Positions 35,346-49,400 of a DNA stretch of 64,000 nt are shown here, in pieces. The DNA comes from Smittia aterrima (lineage: Eukaryota; Arthropoda; Insecta; Diptera; Chironomidae). Every line of letters begins with the position of its first letter. Positions within the stretch are counted from its first letter, which is position 1. The notes beneath the pieces were generated by a model that saw nothing but the letters and a program-made list of their open reading frames with translations, searched no databases and was not told the DNA's origin. The translations under genes and the position numbers were made by a program. The DNA is taken from positions 16,740,854 through 16,804,853 of the forward strand of contig CP093830.1 of assembly GCA_033063855.1 (NCBI GenBank), written 5' to 3'.

Positions 35346-35811
35346 AAGAATAAAAATGTTAAAAACAATTGAATAAGATAAATTTGGAGTAATAATTTAT
35401 GCATCTGTTGAACATAATAAATGAGCATCTGTTGAACATAATAATAAAAATAGAAAAAGTAATTTAAAGAATAGTAAGGCTTAACGTATATTTTGAATTA
35501 CGGCTCGTGAAAGGGGTACCAAGCTTTGCAGTTTGTAAGCTCCGCATTGAGATTGTTCAGAAAAAAATTGAATTGAAGTTTTCGAGATTGAATTAGTAAA
35601 ATTACTTTTCATAAACCGCAAGCAAGTGAATTTAAGAAACAAAAAAGGTAGCTTTCGGTTGATAAAGACGTAGGGTATGTAAGATTTATTAAACTAATGC
35701 AGATTTGAGTGAAAAAAAAATTTAGCGCGTCTTTCCAAGCGTCTTTTGTAGATTCATAATAAATTTATCTAAATTATTCGCTTAACAAGGACTTCTTTCA
35801 TTAATTACAGT
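35346..35811. other. Yif1 3' flank and Chromator 5' leader
   Basis: 466 nt between two plus-strand genes. The right end is an intron ending in TTACAG at 35810, one base before the Chromator ATG codons, so a non-coding Chromator leader exon is expected inside this gap. Confidence 0.5.
35401..35448. repeat. Two tandem copies of a 24-bp unit
   Basis: The unit starting GCATCTGTTGAACATAATAA occurs at 35401 and again at 35425 with the same sequence over its first 20 nt. It lies about 55 nt after the Yif1 stop, probably in the 3' UTR or just beyond. This looks like a small recent tandem duplication. Confidence 0.8.
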
Positions 35812-38659
35812 ATGATGAAGAAAATAGAACCCTCGGAGATCGGGAAGAATCCAGATTTGATCGCAAGTAAGTATTTTTAATGTTTACAATTCTCGGTTGT
35901 TTTGATTTACTGAACTTGCCCTTTTCCCCTCCCCAATTCGAACGTTATTTTAGAAGCCCAAAAGGAAATGGCTCAATCGGATATTCTAGTCTGTGGAAAG
36001 TGCCACAGCGTGTTTCATTTCATTGATCTATTCAAGGAACACAAAGCTAACAATTGTAAACGAATCTCGGCATTCAACGATAGCGTAAGTTCTTATTCGA
36101 AATAATTGCGAAATCGTTTTTAATATTTGAATTTTCAGCGTGAAACTAGACCAAAAATTTGGGCTTATTTGCTGTGGAAGCAAACGCAATTTCAGAAAAA
36201 GATCGATGATGAAGAAGAAAATCCATGGAAGCTTTACAAGACGTGGATGCAACTGGAAGAGAGCACTCGCCAATCTTGGCTTGTTGCAGGAGGAACCATT
36301 CAATCTTTTGAAAAGGTAAGCAAGTATAAGCAAATGATAAGCACTAAATCTCTAATTAACCTTTTATTTAGTTTGGCAACGGAGTGTTACAGGAGACACC
36401 TGTAAAGATAACCAAAACTTTGACGCCAGAGAAGCCTCCAAACAGACCAATGCCAATCGGACAAGTTGTTAAGCGCGTTGTTCCTCAACAAAGATCAAAC
36501 GTTATGATTACTGAACAGAGAGTTATGCGACGCGCAGATGATGGAACAACACATCAAGAGAAAGTTGTCCTCACTCCAAAGCCGTAAGTTGCTCTTGAAA
36601 TCAACAAGTCATTTTTAATATTAATTCTATAAATATTCTTAGTGTTGGACCAAGATTGATAAGCCGCACTGATCCAATTGGTGGAACCATTGAAAAAGCT
36701 GCTGTAGAGAAAATTATGGCAAAACGAATGAATCCAAGGAAACGTGAAAATGAATATCTCGTTAAATGGGAATCGAAACCTCAAACATGGGAACCAGCAA
36801 ATCATCTCGAAATGTGCAAAGATCTCATCGAAAACTTCGAAATTCTCTTGGCAAAGCAAAAGGAAATGCGCTTGAAATCACAACTACAGCATAATACGCC
36901 AGTTTCTCAACCAGCAGCCACTTCGACTCCAACAGCTGCAACGCCATCGACTCCTGGACGACCTGTCAGATTCTCAAAAGAGAAAGCTATTAACCAAGTG
37001 AAACAATGGACTGGAGGAAACAAACATCACGACGATTCAACTGAAGCTTCAAGCGGAAAACGCAAACTTGAAGAAGACGATGATTTTGAGGACGAAATGG
37101 ATGGCGATGATGTTGATGACGAAGACTATGAACTTGAATCGAGCTGGGAGAAAAAGAAAATGGCTCACCAATTGGGACAAACTTCAGTTAAACGAATTAA
37201 GACCGAACCTTTGGGACAAAACGGAGGAGTTCGAGTGTATAAATCCGGTGCAGACATGCAAATCGGAGCTACAGTCGTTCGCAAAGTAGTTGGGGCCAAG
37301 TCCCCAGATGTTATCATGGCTGGTCAGAAACAACAAAGCGGCGTCTTCAAGAAAGCTTCGCCAGCTGCAATTGTACAAAAAAAGCCGGGAGAAGGTCAAG
37401 TTCGAATTGTAGGATCTAAGGATCAAATTCAAAGTGGAATTGTTCGTGTTGGAGCTGCTGGAGCCAATAAACCTGGTCTCGTTACTCGTGTCGTTCCGAA
37501 AGCATCTCCGACTACACAAGTTCGCTCATCGCCAACTGGCGCAGTAGTTCGCACTGTTCAGTCCGTACAAAATCAACAAAAGGCTTTGGCACAGAAAATC
37601 ATTCAACGATCGCCAATCAATAAAGCGATTTCACCAAATAATCGTTCCACCGCACAAGTTGTGCAACGAGTTCAAACTCGAAGCCCAGCAGCAAACCTAG
37701 CACGAAAACCTGGCTTACCACAGCAACAAACGATGGTGACTCGTCGTCCAGGTCAGGCAAATCAACCAACTGGACGCGTCGTTAAGAAAGGTACGGCTGC
37801 TCAAGACGATGATGATGACGGAATCCCTGATCCGTTTCCTAAAGATTTACCACCGATTGAAACTGAATCATCAAGTCCTCCACCACCATTGACACTTTGT
37901 CCCATTACAGGAAAAGTTCTGGGACAGGCCGAGGGTGAGTCGACTGCAGAGTCGACTGCTGAGGAACAAGAAGCTGACGGAGAAAATGCCAATCAACATC
38001 AGATTACTCAATTGCTTTCGAATGAAGACGGAACTCCGATTTATATCACTGGGGATGATGGAACAATGTATCAAGTCGCTGGCAAAAATGCTAATGGAGA
38101 AACAATTTTGATTTCAACAAATGATGAAGGCGAGCAGACTTGTGTGTTGCTTCCAGCTGATCAAGATTTACTAGCTGGTCTTCCTGGAATTCAAACTACT
38201 GATGCTTCAGAGGCACAAATGGAAGCTCCGGCTGACGGCTCCGCCGCTGGAACTGAGGAGGCTGTAAATATTGGCGAACAGCAAGAGGGTGAGCAATTCT
38301 TTGCAAAGGAAAGCGACGAAACTTCACAATCGGGTGGCGAAGAAGCTACACAACCACTTTCAATTGCTGTTGGAGCTGAGAGCGGAGACTCACAAGATGG
38401 ACAGATCACAGCAGAGATCGTTCAAGCCGATGAACCATCACCAGGTGAGATTAGAAGATTTAATTAAATTGAATCACAAATTATTTTGAATTTTTTTAAA
38501 GGTGGAACACGTAAAGTTGTTTTGATGCTTCCTGATGGAAACTTGATGGTCACAGAGGTAAGAAATGAATCCTTTTAATATAAAAGAACTTTCCCTGAAA
38601 CTTAATATTTTTTGCAGCTTTCGTCAGATCAGTTCCAGTCTCTGAATCTTCAGCAATAA
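35812..38659 (+). CDS. Chro: Chromator (Chriz), chromodomain protein
   Basis: Seven exons, 35812..35866, 35954..36084, 36139..36315, 36372..36583, 36643..38444, 38502..38557 and 38618..38659, give 824 aa. Residues 32-53 carry a Cys-x2-Cys...His...Cys pattern (CGKCHSVFHFIDLFKEHKANNC) suggesting a zinc knuckle. A chromodomain spans about 212-262 ('NEYLVKWESKPQTWEPANHLEMC'). The remainder is basic then acidic low-complexity sequence, ending in the short conserved tail 'KVVLMLPDGNLMVTELSSDQFQSLNL'. In flies Chromator is a chromatin protein of polytene interbands and TAD borders that also joins the spindle matrix. Two adjacent ATGs (35812, 35815) follow an acceptor; the first is used here. The identification rests on chromodomain context plus N- and C-terminal blocks. 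Confidence 0.82.
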
Positions 38660-38924
38660 GAATAAGCATTTTCTTTTTTTCCTTTTTCATCCAAATATCA
38701 TTTTTCAAACGAGTGAAAATTATAAATGAATTTTAAAGACTTTTCCCTATTATTGTTTGATTTTCCTCTATTTTCCATTTCCACTTTAAATTTTAGAAAT
38801 AAATACAAAAAGTTTCTTAAATAAAAACAACTAAATATTAATTTGTCCCCATAATCTTCTTATTTTTAAGAATAGAACTAAAATGGAAGAAAATAAAATT
38901 TAATTGAATATAAAACCGATTTTT

Positions 38925-40660
38925 TTAATCGATCTCAAGCTTTCTAAATGAACCTTGAACTCCTTCGTAAGATTTCTCATTATCCTTCGCTAGATTAGAT
39001 TCGATCGTATTCTTTAACGACCTAACACTTCCCTTGAGGACGGAGCTTGGATAAAGTTCGAGATTAACTGACATTTCATCGTATTTCATGAGAAGGTCTC
39101 GTTTCGCTTCAAGTTCTTCTTTGAACAAATCAACCATTTTGCTGATCGGGACAGTTCCACCGTATTCTTTAGGAAGCAGCTTCCTATCAACGACTTTTGT
39201 TACATCCTCAACTTTCTTGTGAAGATAAATTCGATTCTTCATTTTTGGGCTCATGTGAGCGAGAGCAAAATCAACAGCAAATTTAATCGACGGATGAACT
39301 TTCAATCCATGAACTTCCTTGTGTCTCATTGGCAAGAGTTTCTCCATGTTCTTTCCAATTCCTAAGAAAAACATTAAAAATAAATGAGTTATAATAAAAA
39401 TTCATAATAAATCTTACTGTAGGCTTCATGAGGAGTGAATATTGTCAAATAATTAAATCCAATTCCAGTGGAGTCAACAACGTGAACATATCCTGAGAAA
39501 AAAAGTTAAAGATATAGTTTTGAGATATTCCTTGTGAGTTTCAAATGCTGACCATTGATTTGATTAACTTCATCTTCCATAATTGTTTCATAAACGACTG
39601 AATGTACTTTCATCATTTGATAATTAAAATGCTTTGAAGGCTAATACAAAAATAGAACTTTTTAGTAAGCGAAGATAATGAAAAATGTTTTTAATATTCA
39701 CATCGAACACTCGAGGCCGGCAGAAAATAATTCTTCTTCCTTCAGCATCACCTGAAGATATTTCAAGATAAAAACTTTTCGTGTCAAGAGTTCACTTCCA
39801 CTACTTACGTTCAGGAAGAGCAAAAAGATATCTGAAATATAATGAAAGAGATGTTTTACAATTTAAGTGTTTTAAGTTTGAAATCTTCACTTACCCGAGA
39901 CCCAAAAGTTCTTGCACAAAATCTAATCTAACATCCAAGTTTTCAAAGAGCATGTAACCTTCTTGTTGAAAACTTCGTAGAACTAAATATCGTTCAATCA
40001 TTTCCTAAAAAAATTCTTCTTAGCAATTGATATCAAAACGAGTTCTAATCTTCAATTTAACCTTCACCATCGGCAAAGAATATTTCTTCGCACGAAGGAA
40101 TTTTAAAAGAAATCCTGAATCCAGACGAAGTTTGTTGATTCTTGGATTCTTCTGTGCCCATTCTCGCAGTGATTCGAGTGCATGCCGTCGGGTCTCGTCT
40201 GTTTCCCTGCATTCTACTTCAACTTTCTTCTTGAGTTCATCCGATAGCGTGAATTTATATTCCTCAACTGGAGTGATGCTCTTCGAGTAAGACTTTAAAA
40301 TAAAATTAAATAAGACTTTAAAGTTAAAAGTTTCCCTTGAAATAATTTTTATCCCGAGCTTCATTAAGAGTTTGAAATGAACTTTGACATTTACAAAAAT
40401 TGAAACTTAAGAAGCTCATTAGAAACGCTTTTTTCTTCCAAGATTTGTCACACAACTTTTTATTTCAAGGAAACTTCATGCGGAAACAAAATCGAAGGAT
40501 TTTCATTGACTCAGTTTCGTTAAGTCAAATGTTTTAAGTAACATAGCTTTGTAATATTGTGAAATTATCCTCTAAATCAATCGATGAATGATTTGACTTT
40601 ATTTCAATCAATATCACTCAATGAGAATAAATTGATAGCACCTAAAATATTCACCTTCAT
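38925..40660 (-). CDS. CRAL-TRIO (Sec14-like) lipid-binding protein
   Basis: Exons 40292..40062, 40004..39895, 39831..39809, 39751..39702, 39640..39553, 39492..39418 and 39361..38925 join in frame. A likely first exon at 40660..40655 (ATG AAG followed by GTGAAT) supplies the Met, giving 339 aa (MKSYSKSITPVEEYKF...). The N-terminal helical CRAL_TRIO_N ends in 'DSGFLLKFLRAKKYSLPMVKEMIERYL'. The lipid-binding domain shows 'RRIIFCRPRVFDPSKHF', 'GYVHVVDSTGIGFNYL' and 'LPKEYGGTVPISKM', typical of alpha-tocopherol-transfer-protein/clavesin-like insect proteins, a large family that carries hydrophobic ligands such as retinoids, vitamin E or phosphoinositides. The ligand is not predictable. The first exon is the least certain part; everything from 40292 leftwards is well supported. 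Confidence 0.88.
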
Positions 40661-41184
40661 TTCTTTTGATAAACAATATCAAAATACTGTTCGTTATCGA
40701 TGTTTTTAGTAAACTGATCGCTGCGTTGAATTCTGTCGTTCACCACAAACTATCTTCATCGCGACTGCCAATGTGTTAGAAATGTAAATTCATCTTTTTG
40801 CTGCATTTTCGACATTGAAACGAGAAATGAAGATGAATAGAAACAAATGTATTGGGCGAAAACTCGTCTTGTGAGATAAGTCTTACTAACAACTTTTCTT
40901 TGATCGCGTGTTGTTATGCAAAACGACTTAAGTTGATCTAACATTTTGGTGAATTGGGAAGTTGTTGCATTTGATAAATAAAAACTTTCAAGGAGTTGAT
41001 AGCTTCCGTTGAATATTTTAGCTGATAAGTTCAATGAGCAAAATATTCGCGAAGTTTAATCCAAAGAGTCGGAGAGTTTTGTAGATTTATTTTCAAACTC
41101 TCCAAAGTATTCAAGGAAAAAAGAATTTTCGCAATTTCTCTATTTATTGACAAGAGTCATCAAATAAAACAGTCAAATAAAACA
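40661..41184. other. Divergent intergenic region, CRAL-TRIO / BTB-PHR
   Basis: 524 nt between divergent genes, holding both promoters and 5' UTRs. A short tandem repeat (TCAAATAAAACAG-like, two copies at about 41159-41184) immediately precedes the BTB-PHR ATG. Nothing else was recognised. Confidence 0.5.
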
Positions 41185-43284
41185 ATGGATCCCATTATCG
41201 ACTGGCAAGTTTCGCGGTTTGATTTGAAATCACGGGGACAGTATTTATTAGAAACTGGTAAGATTGTGATTTAGCAAAATAATAAGAAAGTTAATGATTT
41301 GTTGTTGTTTTTTAGGGAAATGGTCTGATATCTCATTTGTTGTCGGGAATGAGCAGAGCAATCAACAAACTCTCGCGTGTCATAAAATCATTCTTGCAAT
41401 GGCATCGCCAGTGTTTGAGACGGTAAACAATTTCACTTCTCCTTTGATTTGTTATTCTCAATGATTCTTTCAAACTTCAGATGTTCTTCGGATGCTTCAA
41501 CCAGAAAGATCCAATTCCAATCACTGACGTCAACGCAGAAGCATTCAAAGCCCTCCTTGAGTATTACAACTTTAATCTTATAACAATCGTGACCTAATTA
41601 GTCTTCAATACTTGCAGATACATCTACACAGATAAAATAAGCATAAATAATGTTGATAAAGCTTTTGATTTGTGCTACGCAGCGAAGAAATACATGCTTC
41701 CCTTTGTTGTTGACAATTGCACAAAGTTCCTTTGGTCTGATCTCTGGTAAGAATAAAGATCTTGATTGAAATAGAAATTTCATTGAATAACTTCTTATTT
41801 TTAGTCCAAAAAATGTTTGCCGGGCTTATGAGTTTGCAAAACTCTTTGAAGAGCCTTCACTTCAAGAGAAATGTTTGCAAATCATTTGCACAAAGACAAT
41901 GGATGTTATTCAAGATCCGTCTTTTGAGGAAGTGGAGTTATCAACAATCATCACCATTCTTGATCAAGATGCTTTGAACGTTGACAATGAGCTTAGTCTC
42001 TTTTTTGCTATTCAAAGAGCTATCAGCAGATACGGAATGCGACAAGACAACAACGAAATTGATCGTAATACAAACGACGAAGGTGAACAGACTGAGCGAG
42101 AGCCTGAGCCAATTAACGTAGATGCCGGTCCTTCTAATCGCGTTGATCAACCAATGCCATCAAATAATCAACAACAGCAACGAGTCAATGAGATTCCTAC
42201 GATTAGAGATGCAGTCAAGAAGATTCGATTCCTGACTTTGACCCCTCAACAGTTTGCTGAAGGACCAGCTCGGACAAATCTTCTCTCACAAGCAGAAGCA
42301 TACGCTATTATGATGAATATTTCGACAGTAATTAATATCTTTCAGTTGTCGAGAACATTTTCTAAGAATTTAATTATTTTGTAGCCCAACTCACATATTG
42401 AAATGCCAGAAGGATTCACTCACAACAAAAACCCTCGAGTCTTCAACATTTACAACGAGTCTCGATCTCCAAGCCCAGCAGTTGGAAGTGCAAACAACCT
42501 CGCTATCAGTATTCCTGCCGCAGTAGGAGCCGATCTTTCTTTTCCAGGCCAGAGTATAAGCCAGAGCCTTATGCCTATCGCTAACGAATCTCATCATCAT
42601 TCGAATTACTTCCATCATAATCCACTTTTCCGCGAGAACGAGCAAATAGATCGACGATACTTTTGCATTCGAACCACTCAACAAATAAGAGAAATCTACA
42701 ATCGCTCTGTGTTGGAAAGTTCTTTCACATTTTCAGTAGATCGAAATGTGTCAATTCTTGGCTTGACAATTTTCACACAAGTTCGATCTGCACAAGCAAA
42801 CGCAGCTGAAAACAATCGTAATCCTAATCCTGAGAACCGCCCGATATACAGCGAAATCCTCTATGCGCATCTCTTGGACTCACATAGCTCGAGATTGACC
42901 TACACTCACTCAAATCAACGAGTTGCATATGAAAGGTAAATATTTAGAAGAGAAAAGCTTTTAGTGACTAATTTATTTAAATATTTCTTCGAAATCAACA
43001 GCGACAGCGAAATCCTTTTCGACAGACCAGTCTTCATACAAAGCAACAAGATTTATAAAATTGGCGTAGTCTTTAACAAGATCGGATTTTATCAGGTAAA
43101 CTTTAAAAGAAACCTTCAATTTGTTACGGAAAGTTTGGCAAACTGTTGTGATTTATTTCTTCCTCAGGAACACGCTGTTCACGCAACCTTCCACACGCCA
43201 AATATTACGTTTACATTTAACACTGGAAATCCAAATGACACAACAAGAGAAGGTCTCATTCGAGGTATCATCTACAACATGTAA
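41185..43284 (+). CDS. BTB-BACK-PHR domain protein (BTBD1/2/3/6-like)
   Basis: Eight exons, 41185..41257, 41316..41422, 41481..41560, 41618..41746, 41805..42327, 42385..42935, 43002..43095 and 43168..43284, give 557 aa. The BTB domain is clear ('WSDISFVVG', 'CHKIILAMASPVFETMFFG', 'FKALLEYIYTDKISI'), followed by a BACK region ('AYEFAKLFEEPSLQEKCLQII', 'ELSLFFAIQRAISRYG'). The linker is Asn/Gln-rich and longer than in vertebrate homologues. The C-terminal PHR-like beta domain reads 'FTFSVDRNVSILGLTIFTQV', 'ILFDRPVFIQSNKIYKIGVVFNKIGFY' and 'FTFNTGN'. BTBD proteins of this layout act as Cullin-3 E3 adaptors in the cytoplasm. The orthologue was not assigned; the sequence looks diverged, so a lineage-specific copy is possible. 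Confidence 0.87.
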
Positions 43285-46200
43285 AGTTAAAGAAGGAAAT
43301 TAAGTTACGAATAAAAATTGATTTTAGAAACTAATTCTTTATTGCAAATAATGTTTTTGGCCTTTGAACATGTTTCAGAGTTTTTTTACACAAGAGATTG
43401 AACATCAATCTCACCGTCTGTCGGTATTGATTGATTTCGAAACAAACGTCGTATCATGCCAAGATCTTGCACGTTTGGGAACAACAGAGAGGGAGAATGG
43501 TCATTTATGTTTAATTGGAAGTTGATTATAATGATCCTAGTTTGAGTCACTTGAATGTCAAGGAATTTAATAATCCCGCACGCTGTGGAACGCGAAAACT
43601 TTTCAGAGAAGAGTTGCGGTCAGAGAAGTTATGAAACGATTGGCAAAAACCGGAAATCGCTAGCTGACTGCTTTCTCATCTTTCACGATGAACAGACGGA
43701 CGCCTACGATGAATAAGTGGACACACACAGGTTTACGTTATTGAAGAACAGACCATTTTTCTCAAATTCTTTTGCAATAAATGAAAATATGTTGGTCAGC
43801 TATACATTCAAAGGTCGTCGATAAGATGAATGTTTCTTTTCTCAGATCTTAACAAATCGATCGATTATTTGATCAACTTTGAAGCTTCCGCATGGAAAGG
43901 ACAAAAGGAATAATGTGAAAACATTTTTTATCTTTCTCATGAAAGAAGTTTACTTACACATTCGAAGATTTTTCAACTGAACACAAAGAGTAGCACACAC
44001 CTTAATTTTACCTGGTGAAATAGTGAGGCGCATTCATGGCCATCATCATCTGTTTTTTCTTCTTCAAATAATGTATTTTGCTCTCAGTGAGTCAAACTTA
44101 AACATCATAAAGTCCTTGAGCAATTGCAAATCTGAAAACTAATTCTGAAAAAGTAATTTTCGTCTGAAAAGAAATGTTCAACAAAAGAGTCGAATAATTT
44201 TTAATTTTTATTTTATTTATACACAGGTTTTCATATCAGTTTGTTCTCTTTGTTGTTCATGAAGTTTACAAAATTTTATGAAAATTTAAATTAAAGTTTT
44301 TCGAGTTTTTACAGGTAAAATTGAAAGAAAATGACATTGACCGAGATAAATTCATATTTTGTGGTAATTAAACGATACCAAAAATAACTTAAATCAAACC
44401 ATGATTTCTCAGCAAATGAGAACATTTTTTTTCGTCAAATTCCTCGCATCAGTTGACTTCGTATCATTTAAAATTAGCAGCTGGAAAATTATTTTTCTTC
44501 TTTCGTACATTATCCTTATAAATTGTTCATTTAGCTGACGGTCTAGACTTTTTATTAAAATAAAAATAAAAAACATTTGCTTATTTACACAAATGCTCAT
44601 CCTTAATCTGGATACGAATTATCTAATTAATTTTTTAAAAAAAAATCTGTCATATTAGCTCAGAATATTACAAGTTTTTCTTCTTCTTTTCATTCTCATC
44701 GATAGCTGATCGATAATAAATGCAATACCACTAAGGTTTCAAAGTCAAATAATTTATATACAACTTTGCATTCTCTCCTATTAAATTTTCATTAATTTGG
44801 ATGACTGAAGTTTGAGATTTCTAATTTAATTCAGTTAATCTGATGAGTCGAATCGTTTTCATCTTCTTCTTGTTGAGTTATTGTAAATTATGTTATAAAG
44901 CCGAATTACAGAGAAATATTTAACATTTCGGAATTTGTCTTCCTTCAAATAAACTTCGTATTGACGTTTTAATTTACAAAAAATTGCAATAAAATAAATC
45001 TGTGACCTTTGCGAGTTATCCGTCGTCTTTTGACGATTTTCTTGGTCAGAAAATAAAAGAGATTTTACGATTTGAGATTGAATACTTTGAGAAAAAGGAA
45101 TTCAACTGTCAAGAATATTAATAAATTAAGACATTACGACGTTTCCTGCATAAAATGTCATTAAGCATTTGTTCTATGGGCTTTTCGAGTGGCAAATTTC
45201 TTTCTGGCCGTGAAGGCTTAATTTGAGATTCATAATTTGATTAATATCCGAGTTACTTTGGCTGTTCTAAAGGGTTGGATGGTTGGTAGCAGAAAATTGC
45301 ATGGAAATTTATTAACCTCATTTTGAAACGAAAAACAAAATCCATTAAGTAACTGTGCTGAAGAGCTTTTTGTTGTTTTCTTCTGTACTTTTTCATTCGT
45401 TCCTGACTTTACTGACGTGTATGTGTGTGACTTGAAAACTGTCCGATAAAATAAAAACTGAATACGAGACATTTCGCATTAATTTCTCTTCTTTCTTTCC
45501 AGGAGAACGAAAAATAGTTTCAATTCGTGTGGTTCTGATGAATATTCGTTTAAATATGTCCATGTACAATTATAATAAAGTCTTAATTTGAATTAACTTT
45601 ATATCGCTTCTCTTCCTCATCTTATATCAATAAGTAAGAAATTCTCTCGAATCATGATCCGAGTTGTTGTGTATTTGTAAAGATCGACATTGGTAGTAAG
45701 ATCTGTTCGTAATTTAAGTCACTTGCTTTCTGATTTCTTCAATCTTTACTTTTTGCCGTTTGATTACTCAAAATGATGTCTACGAAAAATACGCTTTGTC
45801 TGTGTGTATGATAATTCACTGATTTTTCTTCGATAATTGTATCATGTGTCTTCCCCATAATGCCAGTGAAAATCAAATAGGGAATACACTACAATAATTA
45901 AGTTTGAAAATGGGAAACTTGATTTTTCTTTGTGGGGAGTTTTTGATGTTTATTTGGATTGAATGCAGTTTACTTGCATTGATCTAATTTAAATCCAATT
46001 GCATTTCTCACTATACCAGCACAGCGAAAATGAACATCAAAAAGGTTTAGTTAGAGAGACAGATCATTTATGTTTTTTCATTGTCAAACTTTTCTTCCCC
46101 AATCATGTTATCCTTCATTAGATTATTTAATTTATAATAGCAGGAAAGTGATCAATATTTACATTCATTTTTCATTGACATTGTTTGAGACTTTTAAAAC

Positions 46201-46456
46201 GTATTTTTCTCATCCTGTTTGTTTATCCAGAGCAGGAAAGAAAATGTGAATCCTTTGTTCTTATGATTTTTTACTCTTGTCATCTTATCGATTAGAGTTT
46301 GTTTCTTAAAATGGAAAGATCCAAATTGAATGTCTATCTCAAATCGATATTGTTTTTTGTTATTAGTCGCTAAAATCGACCCCCGATAAAGGATCATTTA
46401 GATGAGTGAGTGTGATTAAGACGAGAGAAGTGGACGCAAAAAAATAAAATAAAAAA
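43285..46456. other. Gene-free 3.2 kb between convergent genes
   Basis: Very AT-rich DNA between the BTB-PHR stop and the stop of the large membrane protein. The right part is probably a long 3' UTR of the latter. Only short, low-information open frames occur; no RNA gene or repeat family was recognised. Confidence 0.5.
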
Positions 46457-49400
46457 TTAACATTCATTAATTCCAATATCACTTAATTCACGAAACCTAA
46501 CGAAACCATGCTCAGCGACAAGCATTGATCCACTTGTCGCACTATCGCCGCTGCTACTCTGATATTGATCCATAACATTACTACTTCCACTTCGCTGCGG
46601 TTGATGGTGTGGTGTCAACTGTTGTTGTTGTGCAGAGGGCGAGTGCTGTTGAGGAACATTCGGCGCAATGAATTTGGTTTTGTTTGACATACGTCCAGAT
46701 GTGTTTCTCTGGAAATCGCGCTCATATTGTGGTTGATGGAGCATTTGCTGTTGCTGTAAATGCTGCGCTGATCGTGAGTTGAGTGTTTGAATGCCAGACG
46801 AACGTTGATGGCCCACCACAATGCCACTGGACGACGATGACGACGAATTGCATCCGGCTGCACTGTTCGCCACGGTTCCATTATTGCGCTCGTTGCCGCC
46901 ACTGCCTCGCGAATGATGAATAGCACCAATATTGTTTAATGTACCACTTTTGCGTACGCCACTTCGCCTCTCAAATGAATTATTATTGAAATTACTATTA
47001 TTACTATTATTTATATTATTGTTATTGCCACCAGCAGCTGCCGTAGTGAAACCATATGCTGACGAATGATTTGATGTATTATCACCATAATTGTAATTAA
47101 GTGTATTTGTGTTAGCACCGCTTCCACTCTTAAGGGCTTTGAGGTTTTTCGAGACACGGAATTCATTGCGTGAGCTGGAGCGATCAAATGTCGGACGCTC
47201 AAAGTTTTGGAAATCGTATGGACCTCCTTGCGAACGCGTTTCGTATGTGTGCTGGTGGTGAGTGATTGCAGCTGTAGGAGGATGATGGTGATGCGATTGT
47301 GCATTCAATGGCTCAGAATAATAATCGTCAAGATTATTTTGGTTATTGCTCTCAGAGCTACTGCCATTAATATTTGGACCAGCATTGTTATCACATCTTA
47401 GCTCAAAATTAGGATTTTCGTAATGATCCGTTACAATCGCACTGTTGTTCTCATTACTGAAGTACTCCCGATCGGTTTCATTGTTGATTTGTGGTTGATG
47501 ATTTATTAGATGCGGCTGGGGCGGCTGCGGCGGATGATGATGATTCATCGGGTAGTGTTTCATCGTATCTGATGGATTGCTGTGAATGCCAACACCACCA
47601 ATGGACCGGAAGCTGTTGGTTTCGTAAGAACGAGTGAAGCCATTAGGATTGACCAGTTGAAAGTCGAGCCCACTTCGTGCACCATGTGGCGGAATGATGT
47701 TACTGTCCATATTTATAGCATTCAGCTGCATGTCTGATGCTCCAGTCTTTAAACCTGTTACCCACGACAACAAGGCAATAATCGTCACTTCAATGAGTCG
47801 AAGCGAAAATTGGTAGCCCCACTGAGGCCAGTTAATATCAATCGAATATGTTGTCAATGATTTTGTTGACGAGACGCTTATTGCACCATAAATCTGAAGT
47901 GCAGCCAATGACACAAACAATAACGCGATAGCAATTGTTATGTGAATGGCATATGATAGGTTCTGATATCCGTGAATGTAGTTCTGAGACTTATTACGCA
48001 ATACTCGCTTCAGAATACGGTAAATGTAAAGATAGAAGAATCCCAGGCTTAGGCAGACGAAAATGTAGATAATTTGACATATTAGAGAAAGAAGACGTGG
48101 TGGGCCAGTGTGGCCTCGAATTATATTGTTGTAGTACTTATTCGTTGAAGCGAACCCGTTGGCGGCTTGTTGACTCAATGTGTACGTAAAGTTCTTACTC
48201 GCCACACTTTCTACGTAATGGAGAGTTATGCAGAGGCCGACGTGAACGCTGCACGCTACTAATACTGTTAATGGACGCATCAAAGGAGAATAGCGATTGT
48301 TTTTGTGATTCAGACTTCGAATAAGAAGGAATAGTATTAGTGTGGCAAATGCGACGGTCAAGAACGTTGCTGGCAAGTTGAGTAATATTTCCGAAACAAA
48401 TGGATCGAAGCTGAGATGAATGTTGTAGGCGTCGTAGCACAAATAGAAGATACGTGCCAGGCAGATGATGATTAGGAACAAATGAATGCATATAAAGTAC
48501 GATTGATTAAAGAGATGCGTCAGCTTATCATAAAACATCATTTTAAAAATTGAATAAACTGCCAAAATCGTGAACAGAATCGCAGAAAGGTAAACGTGAA
48601 TGTTCCACGCAATCGTCCATGTTTGCACCTCACTCTGCTCAGTGTTGAATTTACTGTTTGTGTTGATATTGTAGATTGGATTTTGGTTGATCGGGTTCTG
48701 CTGTGGCTGTTGAGTCGATGTGAACAGACTTCTGTCGTGGTTTACATTAGCCAAGTTTTGAATATTTTCTGTCGAATAAATTGTTTCTCCTTCTTTCTTT
48801 GTTCCATCGCCAGTTTTAATGTTTTTATTCATCGGATTGGACTGTTGAATTGTTGGCTCATCGTAGTCTTCATCATCATCTTCGATATCATCCGAATCAT
48901 CGCTATCTTGATTCGAGTTGTTCAAGTCTTTTACATCATTACTATCTTCAATCTCTCCATTTATTTTATCGTTATCGTCTAAATCAGCCGGCAAATTGTT
49001 AACCGGCTGAATCTTTTCTGGCTCGTTTGTCGACGATTCAATGACAGCAGGAATAGGACGAACGGTAACAGTTCTTAAAAGAACATCAGGAATGTCTTCT
49101 TTACGTCCATTTGAACCAGAAAGTATTCGCGAAATGCTTGGGATGATTTTTGAAACGTCTGAGGGATTCTCAGAATTCAATAAAGCCCTGTTACTGTTTC
49201 CGTTCTCATAAGGATGACCAAGGTCAACTTTATTGACTTTATGCGATGGAGTGTTAAGAACTTTTTTCGGTTGAGAAGTTTGCTGCAAATCTGTGTTAAG
49301 ATTTTGAGAGGGATTGATTGATACTGGCCTATTTTCCGATAAATCGGGTCGAAGCGGAACTCGCTCGTGGCCAGGCGTTATGCTTGGGGGTGGAATTGGT

